NCBI GenBank assembly: GCA_947593895.1
Contig: CANQDY010000068.1
Coordinates: forward strand, 1-6,961
Reading direction: 5' to 3'
Length of the DNA stretch: 6,961 nucleotides
DNA from: an uncultured Bacilli bacterium
Lineage (GTDB): Bacteria; Bacillota_I; Bacilli_A; RFN20; CAG-449
Both the position numbers and the translations under genes were made by a program. Every line of letters begins with the position of its first letter. Positions within the stretch are counted from its first letter, which is position 1. The notes beneath the pieces were generated by a model that searched no databases, was not told where the DNA came from, and saw nothing but the letters and a program-made list of their open reading frames with translations. Positions 5,082 through 6,961 of the stretch are shown piece by piece.

Positions 5082-6173
5082 ATGAAAAAAGAAAAAACTA
5101 AAAAACAGAAAAAAGAAAAAAGCACAATTAGACTTTGGATAGAAAATATTATTGAAGTTGTAATAGTGGCTATTTGTATTGCTTTTTCTATTATTTTGAT
5201 TAGTAGTCCTGGTGGAATTAAAGAAGACATTCATAAAATAAATGTTAGTTATATGCCTGTCTTATCAAATTCAATGTCGGGTACTTTTGAAAAGGGAGAT
5301 ATTATCTTTGGTACTAAGTTAAAAAAGGGAGATGATGGTAAATTTCCAATTTTAGATATTGGAACTGTTGCAATATTTGTTGTAGAACAAAATAACACAA
5401 AGTTCATTAATACGCATAGAATTGTTGGATATTATTATGAATATAAAAAAGAAGATGGAAAATATTACGGAGGATATACAGAATTATTTAATGTTGAAAG
5501 CGTAAAAGATGCAGAATCGGCGTACGCATATGCAGAATCTAAAGGAATGATGGATTTTAATATTTCTGGTTATAAAACTTCAGGAGATAATAAATCTATT
5601 TATTATATTGATGGTGATGTTAATGGTGAATTGATATCTCCATCGAATGATAATTTATTGGATTCTGGAAAAGTAAACATAGATGATATAATAGGAGTTT
5701 GGAATGGTAAAAAAATTGATAATTTAGGTAATGCAATTATTTGGTTGCAAAAGCCATTAAACTTCTTCTTAGTTATATTAATCCCATTAATTTTGTTATT
5801 TGCTTACAATATATTTATTCTGGTTAAGTATGTTATTGAAGTAAAAACCGCTAAAGCGAGAAAGCTTGCACTTGAGGAAGCTAGAACTTCTGCACCAAGT
5901 TTATCCGCTGAGGAAGAAGAAGAAATTAAACGTAAAGCTGTTGAAGAATATATGAAAAAAATGGGTATTGATCCTAATTCATTGACTAAGAATGATAATT
6001 CTTCAAAAGATGATCTAATTGAAGAAAAGGTTAATGTTGTAGAGCCTGTTTCTGATGATAAAGTGGTTGATGAGAAAACAGTAGCAAAGAAAAGGACTAC
6101 AAAAAAATTTACGACAGGTACAAAAAATACTACAAATAGTAGTAAGAAAGATGATTCAAAGAAAAGTAATTAA
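5082..6173 (+). CDS. SipW-like (ER-type) signal peptidase I with long C-terminal tail
   Basis: 363 aa. A lysine-rich start is followed by membrane segment 1 (about 22-41) and the extracellular catalytic domain. PVLSNSMSGTFEKGDII (59-75) is the box with catalytic Ser64. THRIVG (111-116) supplies His112 as base, where most bacterial enzymes have Lys, placing it with SipW and the eukaryotic signal peptidase. YIDGDVN (175-181) holds the acidic residue Asp179. DNLGNAIIWLQKPLNFFLV then leads into membrane segment 2 (about 226-249), as in SipW. The stretch between His112 and Asp179 is much longer than in Bacillus SipW, and a roughly 110-residue cytoplasmic tail (250-363) has a charged helix (256-294) and a Lys/Thr/Ser/Asp-rich end. 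It should mature the two proteins encoded just upstream. The SD is weak (AAGAGAG near 5067). Confidence 0.88.
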   Translation: MKKEKTKKQKKEKSTIRLWIENIIEVVIVAICIAFSIILISSPGGIKEDIHKINVSYMPVLSNSMSGTFEKGDIIFGTKLKKGDDGKFPILDIGTVAIFVVEQNNTKFINTHRIVGYYYEYKKEDGKYYGGYTELFNVESVKDAESAYAYAESKGMMDFNISGYKTSGDNKSIYYIDGDVNGELISPSNDNLLDSGKVNIDDIIGVWNGKKIDNLGNAIIWLQKPLNFFLVILIPLILLFAYNIFILVKYVIEVKTAKARKLALEEARTSAPSLSAEEEEEIKRKAVEEYMKKMGIDPNSLTKNDNSSKDDLIEEKVNVVEPVSDDKVVDEKTVAKKRTTKKFTTGTKNTTNSSKKDDSKKSN

Positions 6174-6211
6174 TATCTAGTCATCATGTTTATGCAAAGG
6201 AGCGTGTTTCT

Positions 6212-6961
6212 ATGTTTTGGCAATTTTTAGGAGAGTTTTTAGCGGTATTTGCTTTAGGATTCTTAGGTATTTTTGTCAGTTTCAGCGGTAAGGCCTATGG
6301 TGGTATATTAGGTGGCATTTATCAAATGTTTAATGTATCTCAATATATCGCTGTAGTAAAAAAATACAAAGAATTCTTTGGTGTTGGAGAATGGATTGGT
6401 TTAGTGGTTGTTATTCTAGTTCTTTTTGCAATACTTGGAGCGATTATTTGGTTAATAATTCATTTCTCAATCAGAATTTACAAACGTTTCTTTTCTAAGA
6501 GAGATAATGAAAATGACTTAGTTGATGAAGTTAATCGTTTGCGTAAACAAGTTATTAGAGATAATAAAGAAAAGAATAGACTTATTGACTTATGCTTAAC
6601 TAGTGGGGCTAAACCACATGAAGTTGATGGTATTTTAAGTAATATTGATGAAGAAGAAAATGCAAAGAAAAAAGGTATTGTTACAGTTGATGCTGAAAAG
6701 GATAAAGGTGTTGTAGGAGTTAGTAGATTCTATAAACTTACTGAAGTTGATAAATTTTATCAAGCAAATCCACCTCACTTTGATTTTGATAATGAGATTA
6801 CTCTTGAAGAATTTTGTGATCGTTTCAGAAACTGGGCTTGTTCAGAAATGAAATTGTTTTATGAAAAGAGAGTAATTAGATTATTCTTCTCTGCGTTTGC
6901 AACGACCAGAATTTTAATTTTACAAGGTATTTCTGGTACAGGTAAAACATCTCTTCCATAT
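6212..6961 (+). CDS. Membrane-anchored AAA+ ATPase, McrB-like (partial, runs off the right edge)
   Basis: The first 250 codons are present. Two hydrophobic segments (about 4-24 and 61-86) anchor the N-terminus. A charged coiled-coil-like stretch (97-125) and an acidic linker follow, then an alpha-helical region (177-230) and RILILQGISGTGKTSLPY, with Walker A GISGTGKTS at 239-247. G-x-SGTGK(S/T) in this form is typical of the McrB-like/MoxR-side AAA+ proteins. Walker B, sensors and arginine finger lie beyond the window. The ATG at 6212 has SD AAAGGAG (6196-6202) at 9 bases; another ATG at 6186 is in a different frame. It starts 38 bases after the signal peptidase gene, so co-transcription is likely. 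The job is unknown: driving or remodelling a membrane assembly, or sensing, is inference. Membrane anchoring argues against a plain McrBC restriction ATPase. Confidence 0.8.
   Translation, partial: MFWQFLGEFLAVFALGFLGIFVSFSGKAYGGILGGIYQMFNVSQYIAVVKKYKEFFGVGEWIGLVVVILVLFAILGAIIWLIIHFSIRIYKRFFSKRDNENDLVDEVNRLRKQVIRDNKEKNRLIDLCLTSGAKPHEVDGILSNIDEEENAKKKGIVTVDAEKDKGVVGVSRFYKLTEVDKFYQANPPHFDFDNEITLEEFCDRFRNWACSEMKLFYEKRVIRLFFSAFATTRILILQGISGTGKTSLPY

Noticed and set aside
4992..5234. Two overlapping minus-strand frames rich in Phe and Ile that look like membrane proteins
   Set aside because: They are the complement of the lysine-rich start of the signal peptidase gene; the hydrophobicity is an effect of A-rich coding sequence.
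1..6961. CRISPR array, tRNA, rRNA, transposase or attachment site
   Set aside because: No regularly spaced repeats, cloverleaf, rRNA-like sequence, transposase frame or duplicated target site was seen.

Overview
The window is very AT-rich. It uses TAA, TAG and TGA as stops and TGG for tryptophan, so the standard bacterial code fits. Genes start behind Shine-Dalgarno (SD) sequences of the AAAGGAG type. The SipW-type signal peptidase, TasA-like signal peptides, intrinsic terminators and a CcpA-type cre site all point to a low-GC Bacillota. An anaerobic, host-associated lineage near Erysipelotrichia or the uncultured RF39/Mollicutes-like bacteria is my inference, not something the sequence proves.

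Left part (1-1606). A 14-codon gene tail at the edge is followed by a roughly 204-210 aa protein with a divergent DisA_N-like (diadenylate cyclase fold) domain. This gene has a perfect SD that faces an ATC codon instead of ATG. Next comes an intergenic stretch with a promoter-like pair, several hairpins and a terminator-like hairpin with a T-run (about 749-919), which looks like an independent small RNA or an orphan attenuator. A graveyard then spans 1099-1606: three truncated foreign-looking gene pieces abut with no spacer. They are the N-terminus of RarA/MgsA, a KilA-N DNA-binding protein with an internal deletion, and the catalytic half of a Fic protein. All are broken.

Right part (1607-6961). 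This is a coherent, intact, all-plus-strand locus. Its leader carries a full-consensus CcpA cre site (1777-1792) and repeated TTGTT-AATAA elements. Five cistrons are seen or partly seen: (1) a cytoplasmic coiled-coil protein with a degenerate EAL domain, predicted not to cleave c-di-GMP; (2) a 347 aa exported or anchored protein with a SipW-type signal; (3) a 212 aa TasA/camelysin-like secreted protein, followed by a strong intrinsic terminator; (4) a SipW-like (Ser/His/Asp, ER-type) signal peptidase with an enlarged catalytic domain and a long charged C-terminal tail; (5) a membrane-anchored AAA+ ATPase of McrB-like type, cut off by the window just after its Walker A motif.

Working model (inference): the locus makes a surface or extracellular filament. 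The SipW-like peptidase matures the two signal-bearing proteins, the terminator lets the TasA-like subunit be made in excess, the dead-EAL protein and the cre site tie the system to signalling and carbon status, and the membrane AAA+ protein powers or remodels something at the membrane. The combination of a dead EAL, two SipW-type substrates, a tailed SipW and a membrane McrB-like ATPase is not one I recognise as a described system.
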